From: Burkholderiaceae bacterium DAT-1
Lineage (GTDB): Bacteria > Pseudomonadota > Gammaproteobacteria > Burkholderiales > Chitinimonadaceae
Assembly: GCA_019084025.1 (NCBI GenBank)
Contig: JAHRBI010000003.1
Coordinates: 310,001 to 374,000 of the forward strand
Reading direction: 5' to 3'
DNA: 64,000 nt
Below, piece by piece: positions 34,960-45,586 of the stretch; the stretch's first letter is position 1, and each line of letters starts with the position of its first letter. The position numbers and the translations under genes are program-made. Under the pieces are notes generated by a model that saw only the letters and a program-made list of their open reading frames with translations, was not told the origin of the DNA and ran no database searches.

Positions 34960-37269
34960 ATGAGCGATCTAACTTCTTCCGACACCCCCGACATCCTCGA
35001 CCCGACTGGCGCGGATGCAGTGCCACTGGGCCGCTATGCCGAGCTGGCCTATCTCGAATACGCCGTATCAGTGGTTAAAGGCCGGGCACTGCCCGATGTA
35101 TGCGACGGCCAGAAGCCGGTGCAGCGCCGCATTTTGTATGCGATGCACGAAATGGGCCTGGGGCCTGCTGCCAAGCCGGTGAAGTCGGCGCGCGTGGTCG
35201 GTGAAGTGCTGGGTAAATATCACCCGCATGGCGATAGCTCCGCCTACGAAGCCATGGTGCGACTGGCGCAGGATTTCTCCATGCGCTACCCGCTGGTCGA
35301 TGGCCACGGCAATTTTGGTTCGCGCGATGGCGATGGTGCCGCCGCGATGCGGTATACCGAAGCCCGCCTGACGCCCATTGCCTCGCTGCTGCTGTCGGAA
35401 ATTGATCGCGGCACGGTGGATTTCTCGCCGAACTATGACGGCGCATTCAACGAGCCGGATCTTCTGCCCGCACGCCTGCCCATGCTGCTGCTCAATGGCA
35501 CATCCGGTATCGCCGTGGGCATGGCCACCGAAATTCCGCCGCACAATCTGCGCGAAGTGGCCGAAGCTGCCATTACGCTGATCAAGCGCCCCTCCACCAC
35601 CATCCCCGAGCTGATGGAGCACATTACCGGGCCGGATTTCCCCGGTGGTGGCCAGATTATTTCGCCCGCCAAGGATATCCTCGCCGCCTATGAAAATGGC
35701 AGGGGCTCGCTGGCGGTGCGCGCACGCTGGAAAGTGGAAGAACTCGCACGCGGACAATGGCAGCTGGTAGTGACCGAACTGCCGCCCAATACGTCCTCGC
35801 AAAAAGTCCTCGAGGAAATCGAAGACCTCACCAATCCCAAGATCAAGAAGGGCAAGAAGGCGCTGACGCAGGAACAGATCCAGCTCAAGCAGCTGATCCT
35901 GAGCCAGCTCGATACAGTGCGTGACGAATCGGGCAAGGATGTGGCTGTGCGGCTGGTGTTCGAGCCGAAATCCTCGCGCCAGAATGCCGAAGAATTCGCC
36001 AATACTCTGCTCACCCACACCAGCCTCGAAGGCTCGGCCTCGATCAATCTGGTGGCGATCGGCATTGATGGCCGTCCGACACAAAAGTCGCTGAAAGACC
36101 TGCTGTCCGAGTGGGTGCAGTACCGCTTTGGCACCGTGCGCCGCCGCACGCAATATCGTCTGGGCGAAGTGGACGACCGCATCCATATCCTCGAGGGCCG
36201 CCTGACGGTCTTCCTGAATATCGACGAAGTGATCCGCATCATCCGCGAATCGGATGATCCGAAGGCCGCGCTGATGGCGGCGTTCCACTTAAGCGAGCGC
36301 CAGACCGAAGACATTCTGGAAATCCGCCTGCGCCAGCTCGCCCGCCTCGAAGGCATCAAAATCGAGCAGGAACTGGCCAAGCTGCGCGATGAAAAAGCCG
36401 AGCTGGAACATCTGCTGGGCAATGAAGACGCCATGCAGCGTCTCATCATCAAGGAAATCCGCGACGACGCCAAAACCTTTGGCGACGACCGCCGCACCCT
36501 GATCGAAGCCACTGAAAAAGCCACCGTCAGCGTCGCCGTGGTGGATGAACCGCTGACCGTGATCCTCTCGGACAAGGGCTGGATCCGCACCCGCAACGGC
36601 CACGGCATTGATACGCAGAATCTCGGCTTCAAGGAAGGCGACAAACTGCTCACTGCCATCGAATGCCGGTCTGTGGATACGCTCGCGCTATTCGGCAGCG
36701 ATGGCCGCGTCTACAACCTGCTCACCGGCAATCTGCCGGGCGGACGCGGCGACGGCGTACCGGTGGCCAGCCTGATCGACCTCGCCGCCAAAACACGCAT
36801 CGTGCAGGTCTTCACCGCCCAGCCCGATCAGAAAATCATGATCGCGGGCAGCACGGGCTACGCTTTCTGGTGCGAATTCAAGGACCTGTTCACCCGTCAG
36901 AAAGCAGGCAAGGCCTTTGTCTCGCTGGGTGAGGACGAAACGCTGCTGAAAATCAGCCCTTTCGAGCCAACCGATACCAGTCTGGTCGCCTGCCTATCCA
37001 CGTCCATGCGCCTCCACGCCTTCCCGCTGGCCGAACTCAAGCCGCTTTCGGGCGGCGGTCGCGGCATGATCGCCATGGCGCTGGACGACAACGACACTCT
37101 CTCCGCCATTACGGTCAGCGACGGCCAGACTCTGGTGCTCAATGGTACCGGCCGTGGCGGACGGCAAACCACGCTCAACTTCGATGCCAATGATCTGGCA
37201 CCGTACATAGGCAAGCGTGCGAAGAAGGGGAAACCGCTGGTAGGTGGATTGAAGTTGGCGAGTTTTTAA
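34960..37269 (+). CDS. parC: DNA topoisomerase IV subunit A
   Basis: This 769-residue type IIA topoisomerase subunit decatenates daughter chromosomes together with ParE. The quinolone-target region is wild-type in appearance ([18 protein letters not shown]). The active-site tyrosine is in [10 protein letters not shown], followed by the tower, coiled-coil and C-terminal beta-pinwheel domains. The GyrA-box typical of GyrA is not seen, supporting ParC. GTG 34948 would add four residues; ATG 34960 is chosen, although no good ribosome site is visible for either. parE is not adjacent. Confidence 0.93.
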   Translation: MSDLTSSDTPDILDPTGADAVPLGRYAELAYLEYAVSVVKGRALPDVCDGQKPVQRRILYAMHEMGLGPAAKPVKSARVVGEVLGKYHPHGDSSAYEAMVRLAQDFSMRYPLVDGHGNFGSRDGDGAAAMRYTEARLTPIASLLLSEIDRGTVDFSPNYDGAFNEPDLLPARLPMLLLNGTSGIAVGMATEIPPHNLREVAEAAITLIKRPSTTIPELMEHITGPDFPGGGQIISPAKDILAAYENGRGSLAVRARWKVEELARGQWQLVVTELPPNTSSQKVLEEIEDLTNPKIKKGKKALTQEQIQLKQLILSQLDTVRDESGKDVAVRLVFEPKSSRQNAEEFANTLLTHTSLEGSASINLVAIGIDGRPTQKSLKDLLSEWVQYRFGTVRRRTQYRLGEVDDRIHILEGRLTVFLNIDEVIRIIRESDDPKAALMAAFHLSERQTEDILEIRLRQLARLEGIKIEQELAKLRDEKAELEHLLGNEDAMQRLIIKEIRDDAKTFGDDRRTLIEATEKATVSVAVVDEPLTVILSDKGWIRTRNGHGIDTQNLGFKEGDKLLTAIECRSVDTLALFGSDGRVYNLLTGNLPGGRGDGVPVASLIDLAAKTRIVQVFTAQPDQKIMIAGSTGYAFWCEFKDLFTRQKAGKAFVSLGEDETLLKISPFEPTDTSLVACLSTSMRLHAFPLAELKPLSGGGRGMIAMALDDNDTLSAITVSDGQTLVLNGTGRGGRQTTLNFDANDLAPYIGKRAKKGKPLVGGLKLASF

Positions 37270-37286
37270 ATCAGCAATGACGTCGC

Positions 37287-37310
37287 CCCGCCACAAGGCT
37301 TTGTGGCGGG
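37287..37310. terminator. Strong hairpin between parC and the HAD-like gene
   Basis: The perfect ten-base stem CCCGCCACAA/TTGTGGCGGG with loop GGCT lies between convergent genes. No T-run is present, so it may block antisense read-through or protect mRNA ends rather than terminate alone. Confidence 0.55.
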
Positions 37311-37323
37311 ATGGGTACTCTCG

Positions 37324-37620
37324 TCACCCGTTCCCCACCTGCCCCGGAAATAAATGGCGTGTCAGTCGCCATTCGGCGACCGGCTGGTCATCCAGATAGC
37401 AGGTAGGCTTCGGCAAGAAGCCGTCAAAGCAGTTGCTTATCCCCAGTTCTTTAGCCGTTACGCGGCAATACTCCGCCCCGCCGGAACTCCACAAATACAG
37501 AATCGCGCCAGCTGCTTTCTGCTCTCTCACCCATTCAATGGCAGCAGGTATCGGAATGCGTTTGTTACCAACCGAGCGGACGAGTGTATCGTCGATATCG
37601 ACGTAGATGATGGGATGCAT
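37324..37620 (-). CDS. Small HAD-like phosphatase-fold protein
   Basis: This 98-residue protein begins MHPIIYVDIDDTLVRS, the DxDxT nucleophile motif of the HAD superfamily. It then has a serine motif (LYLWSSGGAEY) and the acidic motif CYLDDQPV. All four core elements are thus compressed into under 100 residues with no cap domain, similar to the small HAD-type phosphatases and polynucleotide-kinase-like phosphatases. The open frame extends 35 codons further upstream without support. Substrate unknown. It lies just downstream of the beta-barrel gene on the same strand (70-base gap). Confidence 0.8.
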   Translation of the reverse strand: MHPIIYVDIDDTLVRSVGNKRIPIPAAIEWVREQKAAGAILYLWSSGGAEYCRVTAKELGISNCFDGFLPKPTCYLDDQPVAEWRLTRHLFPGQVGNG

Positions 37621-37690
37621 GCGATAGATTGTTTCTCGTGATACCTGCGGGCTACAAGCATCCAGCTCATGCTGGATGCTGCCATTCAAA

Positions 37691-38230
37691 TCAAAACAAA
37701 TACGTCCCCGCCACGGCCACCACACCCACCTTGTTGCGGGTGAAATTCAGGTATTCCAGACTGAAACTGGTCTGGCTGCTCCAGCGCAGTTTTGCACCGA
37801 CACCCACTGTAGCCTCGGTCTGATGCGTATTGGTATCGCTTACCTTACCTTGATACCACTGATGCTTGGTCAATTGCGTGCTGCCAACACCCAAGCGTCC
37901 ATACAGCGAAACAGATTCGGCAACTGGCGTTTCGGCAATGCCCGCCACGCCAACATGCGAAGTCGGATAAGACTCGGTACTTGGATAGAGCGGGAAAATG
38001 TCGAAGCTCAGGCTACGGCCATACGCCTCCACGGACAGATTCTGGTTGAGCCGGTAGCCCAGCGCAAATCCCACCGACGGGACAGTACCATCCTTGTAAT
38101 AGCTGCCCGATCCATGTGCCTGCCCAAGTGCCAGAGAGGCATAAACGCCCGGCGGCTCGCCCGCAGCATGCGATGCAAGACTCCCGAGCGCCATGAGTGC
38201 ACCTACGATCCAGCGATTGGCTTTTTTCAT
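37691..38230 (-). CDS. Small outer-membrane beta-barrel protein
   Basis: This 179-residue protein has a signal peptide ending SHA and an eight-stranded barrel-like pattern (alternating hydrophobic strands such as GVYASLALGQ, VGFALGYRLNQNLSVEAYG, TVGVGAKLRWSSQTSFSLEYL), closing with an aromatic C-terminus GTYLF recognised by BamA. The fold class is OmpA-like/OmpW- or PagL-like, but no PagL catalytic His-Ser pattern was identified. AGGAGGAAAA precedes ATG 38230. It is separated from the exopolysaccharide genes by a terminator. Confidence 0.85.
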   Translation of the reverse strand: MKKANRWIVGALMALGSLASHAAGEPPGVYASLALGQAHGSGSYYKDGTVPSVGFALGYRLNQNLSVEAYGRSLSFDIFPLYPSTESYPTSHVGVAGIAETPVAESVSLYGRLGVGSTQLTKHQWYQGKVSDTNTHQTEATVGVGAKLRWSSQTSFSLEYLNFTRNKVGVVAVAGTYLF

Positions 38231-38373
38231 TTTTCCTCCTTGATTGGATTTCGTTTTAAAACGCAGCATCGTCTCACTACACACCGCGCACGCTAAGCTA
38301 TGTAAATGTGCTTCTGTCGCGCAATATACAATTCCAATGAAGACAAACACACTGTCATTCCTGTATGGATGCG

Positions 38374-38406
38374 CATAAAAAAACGGGACCCATTGGCCCC
38401 GTTCCT
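38374..38406 (-). terminator. Terminator of the bcs operon
   Basis: On the minus strand, ACGGGGCC-AATG-GGTCCCGT (one wobble pair) is followed by TTTTTTTAT. It lies about 20 bases after the bcsC-like stop. Confidence 0.88.
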
Positions 38407-38426
38407 GTTTAGCAGACATCGTCCCT

Positions 38427-41400
38427 TTAGTAGAGCGACTTGATCTCCTGCTTGGGCAGATCCGAACTCAGCGATACATTGCGTGGCTCGAACCAGTATT
38501 TCAGCGACACATTGCCGGAGATATCGCTGTAATACGGCGACTGACGCACCCCGACGCCAAGCCCCCATTGCCAGTGCTTGCTTTGCGACAACCCGGTACC
38601 GTACAGCTCACCATTGGCAAAGAAACCATTGCTGGCCGATGCCGTGGTGCCGCATCCCGGCTGCAGTGAGGCGAAGCTGGCAGGCTGAACCGGTGCAGCC
38701 ACCATGGTACATGGCTCTTCACCTGTCCGGCGGTTGAGCCAGCCCATCTGCAAACGACCTGCCCAGATCGTGCGTGCGGCTTCCTTGGTCTGGAATTGCA
38801 CTGCGCCATCGAGCGCTACTTCCGATTGCGGGCTGTCGTAGCCGCCCGAGCCAAAGCCGAAGTTGGCAAAGTTATTGCCATAGGTGGTGTAACGCACTTC
38901 CGGCCCGGCAGTCAGGAAGTCAAAGCCTCTTACCTTGAAGTCGTGGCTGATGCCGCCACTCACTTCGCCCATATTATTGGAAGGGACGGATACACCGCGG
39001 AATTCAGCCACGGTCATTTTGCCATTGACGCGGAAGTCCTCGTCAATCGGCGTGTTACCAAACACACTCATCGCATTGCGGGTGACCTTACCCCAGGCTA
39101 CGCCGGAATACGGGTCGACCATACCGACATAGGACAGCTTGGAATCCTTGACTGCAGTCCGGCTGATTTCACCGCCAACCTGACTGTCGCCTGTGTCCGA
39201 CACCACGCGAGCATGCGCCACCAGCGAACGACCCAGCGGCCCCTTGGCTGTCTGCCCGACCCCGGCTGACCACGATGTTGCGCCATCGTGCTCGACATCC
39301 GCGTACCACGTTGCAGATTGCACTGCTTCGTTGGACTTCGGCGCGACATAGGCTGTGTTCTGCAGCATGCTGCCCACCGGAGCATTGGTCGCGGGCATCT
39401 TGCCGGCATCAATGATTTCCTGTTGCGCACGCACAGTGACGCGAGTGGTGGCTGTGGGCGAGAATGAGGCAGAACCAGCAGGCACCTGAGTGATATTGAA
39501 CTGCGTGGTCCCTGGATCACCCGCACGGGATCGCGCGGAAATCGAGGTACCGACCCACGGACCCGCCACGCCTTCCAGCGCCTTGTTCGCACCCGGCGCA
39601 TGCTCGGCAGCCGCTGCGAAATGCTTGCTGTAATAAAGCGGTTCGGCTTCGGTGCGGTAGGCTTCCGAGGCCAGAATGCTTTTCGGTGCCGCCTCAACCA
39701 GCGCGGTCAGGTCACCATCTCGTTTAGCGCGACGCATGGCCAGCGAGACGCCAAGCGCGGCATCGCTGTCCTGCTGTTCGCGGTAAAGCGCCAAAAACTC
39801 ATCGGCTGACTTGGATGCTTCACCGGTCTGGTAATGTACCCACGCCAGCAGATTGCGCAAACCACGATCGCGTTTACCCAGTGTCGCCGACTCGCGCAAG
39901 GCGTCCATCGCCCGTTCGTAATCGCCGCCATCGTAGTATTGCTGGGCACGGGCAAAGGCCAGATCGGCACGCAGTTTTCGGCTGCGTTCATCGTCCATAT
40001 CGCCGACCAGCTTGCGGCTATCCTCGACTTCACCCTGGCGGAATGCCACCAACGCTGCCCCATAGCGGCCGTCAGAGGACTCAGGCGCATACTGACGGGC
40101 GCGATCAAACCACGCACGCGCTGCCTGCAGATTATTCATGCGGAACATGACCCAGCCTGCCAGCGCAGCCAGATCGCCATCGCGACGCTCGGCAATATCA
40201 CGGCTCAGGCGACGCAAGGCTGCCTGCGCCCGATCGAGATCATTGTTGGCGTAGGCTTCGGTCAATTGCTTGACGGCCACATCACGCACCACCTGACGCA
40301 GCTGTTCTGTCTCTTCTGCGGTGCGCTGACCGCCGCGCCGCTCCGCATCCAGCAGACGTTCAAAGTAGGGCTGGCTCAGCCAGTCACGCGCTTTATTCAG
40401 AGTGGCGATACGATCTGCAAAGCTGTTACAGAATGGCACCACGCGCGCCATCAGTTCATAAGCTTTGCCTTCATCACCCGCATCCAGCCAGCCTTCGGCT
40501 GCATCCCACAAGCGCTGAGTATCCTTGCAGCTGGCAGCTTCACGGACAGCAGGCGCACGTTTTTGCTGTGGCTCGGGTAGTGACCATTCCTGCTGACGTG
40601 CCACGGGTGTAACCACGGGCTGCGCTGGATTATATGCCGCAGGACGAATAACAGCGCCGTCGCCAAGGCGAATGCCCTCGTCATGCTCATTGAGGGACGC
40701 CCCCTGCTGGGTGCGGGGGCTGCTCGACTTGGAACGATCAATAGCAGACTCCTGTGGCACCTTGCGACGCGGTGCAGGCGCATCATCGATCAGCGGATCG
40801 TAATCCTTGGCTGGCTGGGTAGTCGCTGGGTAATCATCAAGTAAAGGATCAAAGCTGGCCTTACCTCGACTGGATGATGTCGCCCCCGACTGTGCAGGAC
40901 GCTGAGTCACGAGCATGGCATCATCACGCTGCTTGTCACGCGCAGCTTTCATCAGCGCAGCAGGAGGCTGCCAGCCCGGAAACTCGACACGCAGCTGTTC
41001 GATCACACCCTGTAAATCAGCAATGCGTCCAGCATTCACCAACTCCCATAGTGGCCGCTCATCTGGGCCACGGGGCGTATCCAGCAATGCTTTCAGCTTG
41101 CGATCAGCAGCCGCATCGCGATTGCCGGCAGCACGTTCCAGCAACACCAGATTCTGGAATTCCTGCGTGGGCAGCCACTTTGCCGCATCGGCCAGCGCAT
41201 CAATGCGTCGTTCCGAGGGCGTACATTTCGGTACGATACGGCGCATCAATCCCACAGCACGCGGCACATCACCTGCCTTACTCAGTGCTTCAGCCACCTT
41301 GACCAGCGTACCCGGATCTTCGCAACCCAGGCCATCGGAGCCATTGGTCACAAAGGCACGCAGGGCACGCAAATCGCCGTCGGCAATCAGGCGATCAATA

Positions 41401-43190
41401 TTGGCAACGCGCTGGCCTTCCTGCATTTTGCTCTGCAGGCGGGCACTCGGCGTCCAATCAGGAAACTCCTGCTTCAGGCTGGCCACCAGCACGCGTAACT
41501 CTTCGAAACGGCGCTGTTCGGCGAGGCCGATCAACACCTGCTCGTCCGGGCCCGCCACCTTGCCGACCAATGCAAGCAGCTGCTTATCTTCGGCTTCGTT
41601 GCGGATACCGGCTTCCCGTTCCCTTTTTACCAGTACCTTGAACTCTACTTCCGGCAGAAAGCGTTTGGCCGCCTGCAAAGTACCCAGACGCACACCAAAT
41701 TGATTGCAGCCGGGTACCAGTGCTTCCAACTGCTGTCTGGCACCAGACGTATCCCCTGATTGAGCTGCCTTTTCAGCATCGCGCCAAATCGTCCGATAGT
41801 CTGAACATTGCCCGGCCTGCGCGGACATGGCAGTTGAACTTTCCACAACCGGCGCTGATGACGAAGCGTTCGAGGCTACGCCCGCACTCTGATAAATTCG
41901 TGCCAGACGCTGTTGTTTCCGCGACTCCTCTACCAGACCGGCCAGGTTTGCGGGTGGACTCCAGCGCGGGAAATCACGCTTGAGCTGAGCGACCAGTGCA
42001 TCATATTGATCAAATTGCTGTCGCTTGTATAAGTCCCACAAGGGGGTTTCATTCGGCCCCTTGCTCACTTCCATCAGCTTGGACAGCTCCTTGTCGCCCT
42101 TTCCATCACGCTGTCCGGCCGAACGCTCAAGCAACAACAGCATTTCAAATTCACTATTGGGCAATACATCACGCGCTTTGTATAACGCGGCCAGACGGAT
42201 ATCGAATGTTGGGCACTTGGGCACCAAACGAGAGAAGAGTAAACGTGACCCTTCCACATCACCCAGTTTGGCTAGTCGCTCGGCAATTGCCAATGTATCG
42301 CCAGATGTAGCGCAGCCCAACATGGATGAGGGATCGCGAGCCATACGCTGCAGGTCTTCAGGTGTGGCCTGTGCAAGACGCTGCTTGATCATGTCTTCAC
42401 GCTCGGCCTTATCCAGCAATTGCACCAGCTGCACCGGCGGACGCCACGTTGCATAGGTCGATTGCAAACGCTCGATGAGCATGCGCGTTTCGGCAAACTT
42501 GCGATCATTGAACAACTGCCACAGTGGACGCTCATCCACGCGCACAGTGTTTGTCGGCTTAGGTTCAGCTGCGGAAGCTACGGGTGCTTTGCTCTTGGCT
42601 TCAACCTTGCGCGGCATAGGTACAGAACTGGACTCTTCTGCCGAATCGCGACTCGCTAGCGGTGAATCCGTGCCGGACTCCGTCACGATATTTCGCTGCT
42701 GTTTGTCTTCAGCCTGGACAGTTCGCTGCTGGCGGCGGTAATCGCTCAGGCGACTATTCCCGGCATCAACAGCAATGCGCCCGGTGCTCGCGCCCAGTTG
42801 CAAATTGCTTTGTGCGGCGCCTTCAATTGCGGTTGCCGGCACTGCTGCAGCCGTACCTTCAAGCGGCAGGAAGAGTTCCGGGAGATACTGAGAGGACAGC
42901 ACTGCCGCCTGGGGCATCCGCGCCTTGATCAGATTCAGCTGGTTCTGCGCCTCAGCTGCGTTATCCCAAAATCCTGCTCGAACAAGATAGCGACCACCGA
43001 TACGCACAATCCGCACATGTGGCAAATCACCAGCCTGACGGGCAATTTGCTGTGCACCTGCCAGCGTAGACGACGCACCAATCTGCAAGGCCATGTATTT
43101 CTGACCACGCACCAGCTCTGCAGCTTCGGCACCACCCATCAAGGCCAGTGCCATCATCACATTCAGCGAAACCGTTTCAAGCTTGTTCAT
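38427..43190 (-). CDS. bcsC: BcsC-like exopolysaccharide exporter with Cys-paired repeat modules
   Basis: This 1587-residue exported protein should form the periplasmic scaffold and outer-membrane pore for the polymer made by BcsAB. Layout: signal peptide (ends EAA, about residue 24); a SPOR-like region (about 32-95, MALQIGASSTLAGAQQIARQ); a low-complexity linker to about 215. Next come tandem modules alternating a PLWxL...FPxWxPP helical unit (about 221, 383, 551, 711) with a Cys unit. The Cys pairs are 293/326, 462/495, 623/656 and 888/921, each Cys-x32-Cys. A charged linker lies at about 755-885, TPR-like helices at 940-1190, and a BcsC C-terminal beta-barrel fills the last 340 residues. 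E. coli BcsC (about 1150 residues, mostly TPR) lacks this Cys-module region. GGAGAGG precedes ATG 43190. Confidence 0.85.
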   Translation of the reverse strand: MNKLETVSLNVMMALALMGGAEAAELVRGQKYMALQIGASSTLAGAQQIARQAGDLPHVRIVRIGGRYLVRAGFWDNAAEAQNQLNLIKARMPQAAVLSSQYLPELFLPLEGTAAAVPATAIEGAAQSNLQLGASTGRIAVDAGNSRLSDYRRQQRTVQAEDKQQRNIVTESGTDSPLASRDSAEESSSVPMPRKVEAKSKAPVASAAEPKPTNTVRVDERPLWQLFNDRKFAETRMLIERLQSTYATWRPPVQLVQLLDKAEREDMIKQRLAQATPEDLQRMARDPSSMLGCATSGDTLAIAERLAKLGDVEGSRLLFSRLVPKCPTFDIRLAALYKARDVLPNSEFEMLLLLERSAGQRDGKGDKELSKLMEVSKGPNETPLWDLYKRQQFDQYDALVAQLKRDFPRWSPPANLAGLVEESRKQQRLARIYQSAGVASNASSSAPVVESSTAMSAQAGQCSDYRTIWRDAEKAAQSGDTSGARQQLEALVPGCNQFGVRLGTLQAAKRFLPEVEFKVLVKREREAGIRNEAEDKQLLALVGKVAGPDEQVLIGLAEQRRFEELRVLVASLKQEFPDWTPSARLQSKMQEGQRVANIDRLIADGDLRALRAFVTNGSDGLGCEDPGTLVKVAEALSKAGDVPRAVGLMRRIVPKCTPSERRIDALADAAKWLPTQEFQNLVLLERAAGNRDAAADRKLKALLDTPRGPDERPLWELVNAGRIADLQGVIEQLRVEFPGWQPPAALMKAARDKQRDDAMLVTQRPAQSGATSSSRGKASFDPLLDDYPATTQPAKDYDPLIDDAPAPRRKVPQESAIDRSKSSSPRTQQGASLNEHDEGIRLGDGAVIRPAAYNPAQPVVTPVARQQEWSLPEPQQKRAPAVREAASCKDTQRLWDAAEGWLDAGDEGKAYELMARVVPFCNSFADRIATLNKARDWLSQPYFERLLDAERRGGQRTAEETEQLRQVVRDVAVKQLTEAYANNDLDRAQAALRRLSRDIAERRDGDLAALAGWVMFRMNNLQAARAWFDRARQYAPESSDGRYGAALVAFRQGEVEDSRKLVGDMDDERSRKLRADLAFARAQQYYDGGDYERAMDALRESATLGKRDRGLRNLLAWVHYQTGEASKSADEFLALYREQQDSDAALGVSLAMRRAKRDGDLTALVEAAPKSILASEAYRTEAEPLYYSKHFAAAAEHAPGANKALEGVAGPWVGTSISARSRAGDPGTTQFNITQVPAGSASFSPTATTRVTVRAQQEIIDAGKMPATNAPVGSMLQNTAYVAPKSNEAVQSATWYADVEHDGATSWSAGVGQTAKGPLGRSLVAHARVVSDTGDSQVGGEISRTAVKDSKLSYVGMVDPYSGVAWGKVTRNAMSVFGNTPIDEDFRVNGKMTVAEFRGVSVPSNNMGEVSGGISHDFKVRGFDFLTAGPEVRYTTYGNNFANFGFGSGGYDSPQSEVALDGAVQFQTKEAARTIWAGRLQMGWLNRRTGEEPCTMVAAPVQPASFASLQPGCGTTASASNGFFANGELYGTGLSQSKHWQWGLGVGVRQSPYYSDISGNVSLKYWFEPRNVSLSSDLPKQEIKSLY

Positions 43191-43278
43191 CAAGCCTCTC
43201 CTTCCCTCGGGATGGCGTCCATGACAGCCATCCCTGAATTCGTGCGACTTATTTCACGCATGCGACTCGTCCTGATGA

Positions 43279-45510
43279 TCAAATTTCTTCGACACCAGCG
43301 TGGTAACGCTTACGGAAACGACGCAAGAGATGACGGGTGAGCAGGGCAAACAAGCCGATCACCAGCAGCAGGCAGATACCACCTATCCATGGATGTTTGG
43401 ACAGCCAGTACATCAACATATCGGGTGCATTGATACTGCCCAGCGCAAAGGTTGGCCCCATGCGCTGGGTCAGCACGTTTTCCATACCCGGCTTCCATAC
43501 CGCAACATCGCCATTCATACCATCCCAGCGGCTCGGTTCGCTCAGTGCAACCATGCCTGAACGCAGTGTCTGCGGGGTACTGGCCAACAGTGCAGTCACC
43601 GCTTGACTGGAGGATTGCGGCGATTGGTATTGCATGACGAGAATCTGGTCACCCAAGCCCGTACGACCATCAATGCGACTCAGGACGGTAGGGCGGCTGG
43701 TATCCTGCATGCCGAACCGATCACCCAAACGGCTCCACCACGATGTGGCCGCGGCATCCTGATCGACACCCGTAGTATGGTGACTGCGTGTCGGATCACC
43801 GAACTCAATCGGCGCACCCTTTAGGAATTCACGATCCACAGCCGCAGTGGTACCCACTACCAGCACATGGCGATCTTTGGGTGGCACATTGAAGGTGTAG
43901 AGCGCCTCCAGCATCGGATATCCACGACGCTGAGCGAGTTTGCCTGCCAGCATCCAGGCTGCAGATAAGGTATCGCTATCACGCCCTGCAATATACAGCG
44001 CGACATCACGCCCATCCGGCAATACGGCATAGGGATAGCCGGTTCGCACAGTGGTTTCGAGATTCGGTAGCTCGCCATAATGCGATGCATTGGGCAGACT
44101 GACCCAGGAATCATCAAACATGGTCAGCAGCAAATTGGCGCTTTGTACCGCAATACATTGCCCCGTCATCATCGGCATCAGACTCGCGGCAAAATTGATG
44201 GTATTGGGTCCCGGACGGAATGAGCGCAGCGGAATCTTCACCACTTTGTCACGGAACATCGCGCCATCCTGCTCATCCAGCAGAATCGCACGTTCAAATC
44301 GACCGTTCACAAGCACATTCAGCACGGAATCCTTGCGCAGGGCCGCGCCATAGGACATGTGCAGGTGAAATTCGACGTTAGCGGTTTCATCTGCATAGAG
44401 ATCAGCTGGCAAATTCATTTCCAGGCTGATCGGTGCGGGATACATACCTTGTACAGCGGTGGTCTTGAAGTTCAGTTGCTTGAAACGATAGATCGAGTTC
44501 TCGCGGACATAATTCTTGGCTGCGTAGGGTGTCAGTGTGGGGGCATGAACCGCACTGACATCCATGGAGACCGTGTCAGGGACAGGGAAAGACATCAGCG
44601 CAAATGCCTGTGCCGCACGGGTGACCTGCTCAGGATTCGTACCGCTTACCACCAGCATGAAGTGACGGTTATCTCCGGGATGCGGGAACACGCCCAGATA
44701 GCCGTCACGAATCTGACCGACAATCGTTGCTGGCAATAGATTAACAAGATCATCACGCGAGCCCGCCACAATCAGATCTGCACCTTCAATCTTGGCGACA
44801 TCCGCCTGGGAGGCGGCGGCCACATGGCGAATGCTTGCCCCCTGATAGGACAAACGTAATGCCGCACCCTGTGTTACCAGTGCACCCCAGCTGACTTCAT
44901 TTTCACCCGGCTGACGACCTGTCACGACAGTGTAATGACGCGGCGTCCATTGCTTGGCATCAAACAAATCGTTTAGATCAGACAAACGCGGCGAAGTAGG
45001 CTTAAGCTCGGTATCGACCGTCAGCGTTGACGCTGTCGGGTTGATATCTGTCCACAGTTCAGGTGCAGCAGGATCTTCACAGTACTGAATGGTGTAATGC
45101 TGGGCGACGGTAAAAGACAGGCGATTGTAGCCCGGCTTCAGCCATTCAACGGGGATGCGCACTGTCGCATGCAGCTCGGGCTGTAACGGAGACAGCGCCA
45201 CCTGAGCCACCGCACGGCCATTCAACTGAACCATCAGCTGTGATCGTTCCTTGGTCAGGGAAATCGAATTGGTCGCCTCAAGATTCAGCACCATGGACTT
45301 GGTTTGTTCACGGGCGGACATCGGGATAAAGAGCGCATATTCGCTCGCGGCATTGCGCAAGCGGATCGGCTCCGGATTCGGTTGAAGCTGTTCTAGCTTG
45401 AAGGTCACAGGCACCGCGGCCGCCATCACGCCCATGGCCAGTAGCGCCACGCGCATGACTACTTTAGTCATGAGAAACTTCATCATCCGATTTGTCATAT
45501 TGACCTGCAT
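43279..45510 (-). CDS. bcsB: Cellulose synthase regulatory subunit BcsB
   Basis: This 743-residue, mostly periplasmic protein is anchored by a C-terminal membrane helix (WIGGICLLLVIGLFALLTRHLLRR). It has the two repeated carbohydrate-binding/flavodoxin-like units of BcsB, which guide the nascent glucan and complete the BcsA channel. A leader (about residues 10-33) is present. ATG 45510 (MQVNMTNRMMKFLM) with GGGGAT is preferred to an upstream codon. It lies between bcsA (76-base gap) and bcsC (88-base gap), all on the minus strand. Confidence 0.92.
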   Translation of the reverse strand: MQVNMTNRMMKFLMTKVVMRVALLAMGVMAAAVPVTFKLEQLQPNPEPIRLRNAASEYALFIPMSAREQTKSMVLNLEATNSISLTKERSQLMVQLNGRAVAQVALSPLQPELHATVRIPVEWLKPGYNRLSFTVAQHYTIQYCEDPAAPELWTDINPTASTLTVDTELKPTSPRLSDLNDLFDAKQWTPRHYTVVTGRQPGENEVSWGALVTQGAALRLSYQGASIRHVAAASQADVAKIEGADLIVAGSRDDLVNLLPATIVGQIRDGYLGVFPHPGDNRHFMLVVSGTNPEQVTRAAQAFALMSFPVPDTVSMDVSAVHAPTLTPYAAKNYVRENSIYRFKQLNFKTTAVQGMYPAPISLEMNLPADLYADETANVEFHLHMSYGAALRKDSVLNVLVNGRFERAILLDEQDGAMFRDKVVKIPLRSFRPGPNTINFAASLMPMMTGQCIAVQSANLLLTMFDDSWVSLPNASHYGELPNLETTVRTGYPYAVLPDGRDVALYIAGRDSDTLSAAWMLAGKLAQRRGYPMLEALYTFNVPPKDRHVLVVGTTAAVDREFLKGAPIEFGDPTRSHHTTGVDQDAAATSWWSRLGDRFGMQDTSRPTVLSRIDGRTGLGDQILVMQYQSPQSSSQAVTALLASTPQTLRSGMVALSEPSRWDGMNGDVAVWKPGMENVLTQRMGPTFALGSINAPDMLMYWLSKHPWIGGICLLLVIGLFALLTRHLLRRFRKRYHAGVEEI

Positions 45511-45586
45511 ATCCCCGTTATTTTTGAAAGGCCTGTCGCGTCCCGAACCACAGCACGAGCAATGCCAACTCACTGCCTGGTTTACG

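Noticed and set aside
35068-36288. A 406-codon frame opposite parC
   Set aside because: parC is unmistakable on the plus strand; the antisense product has no recognisable feature.
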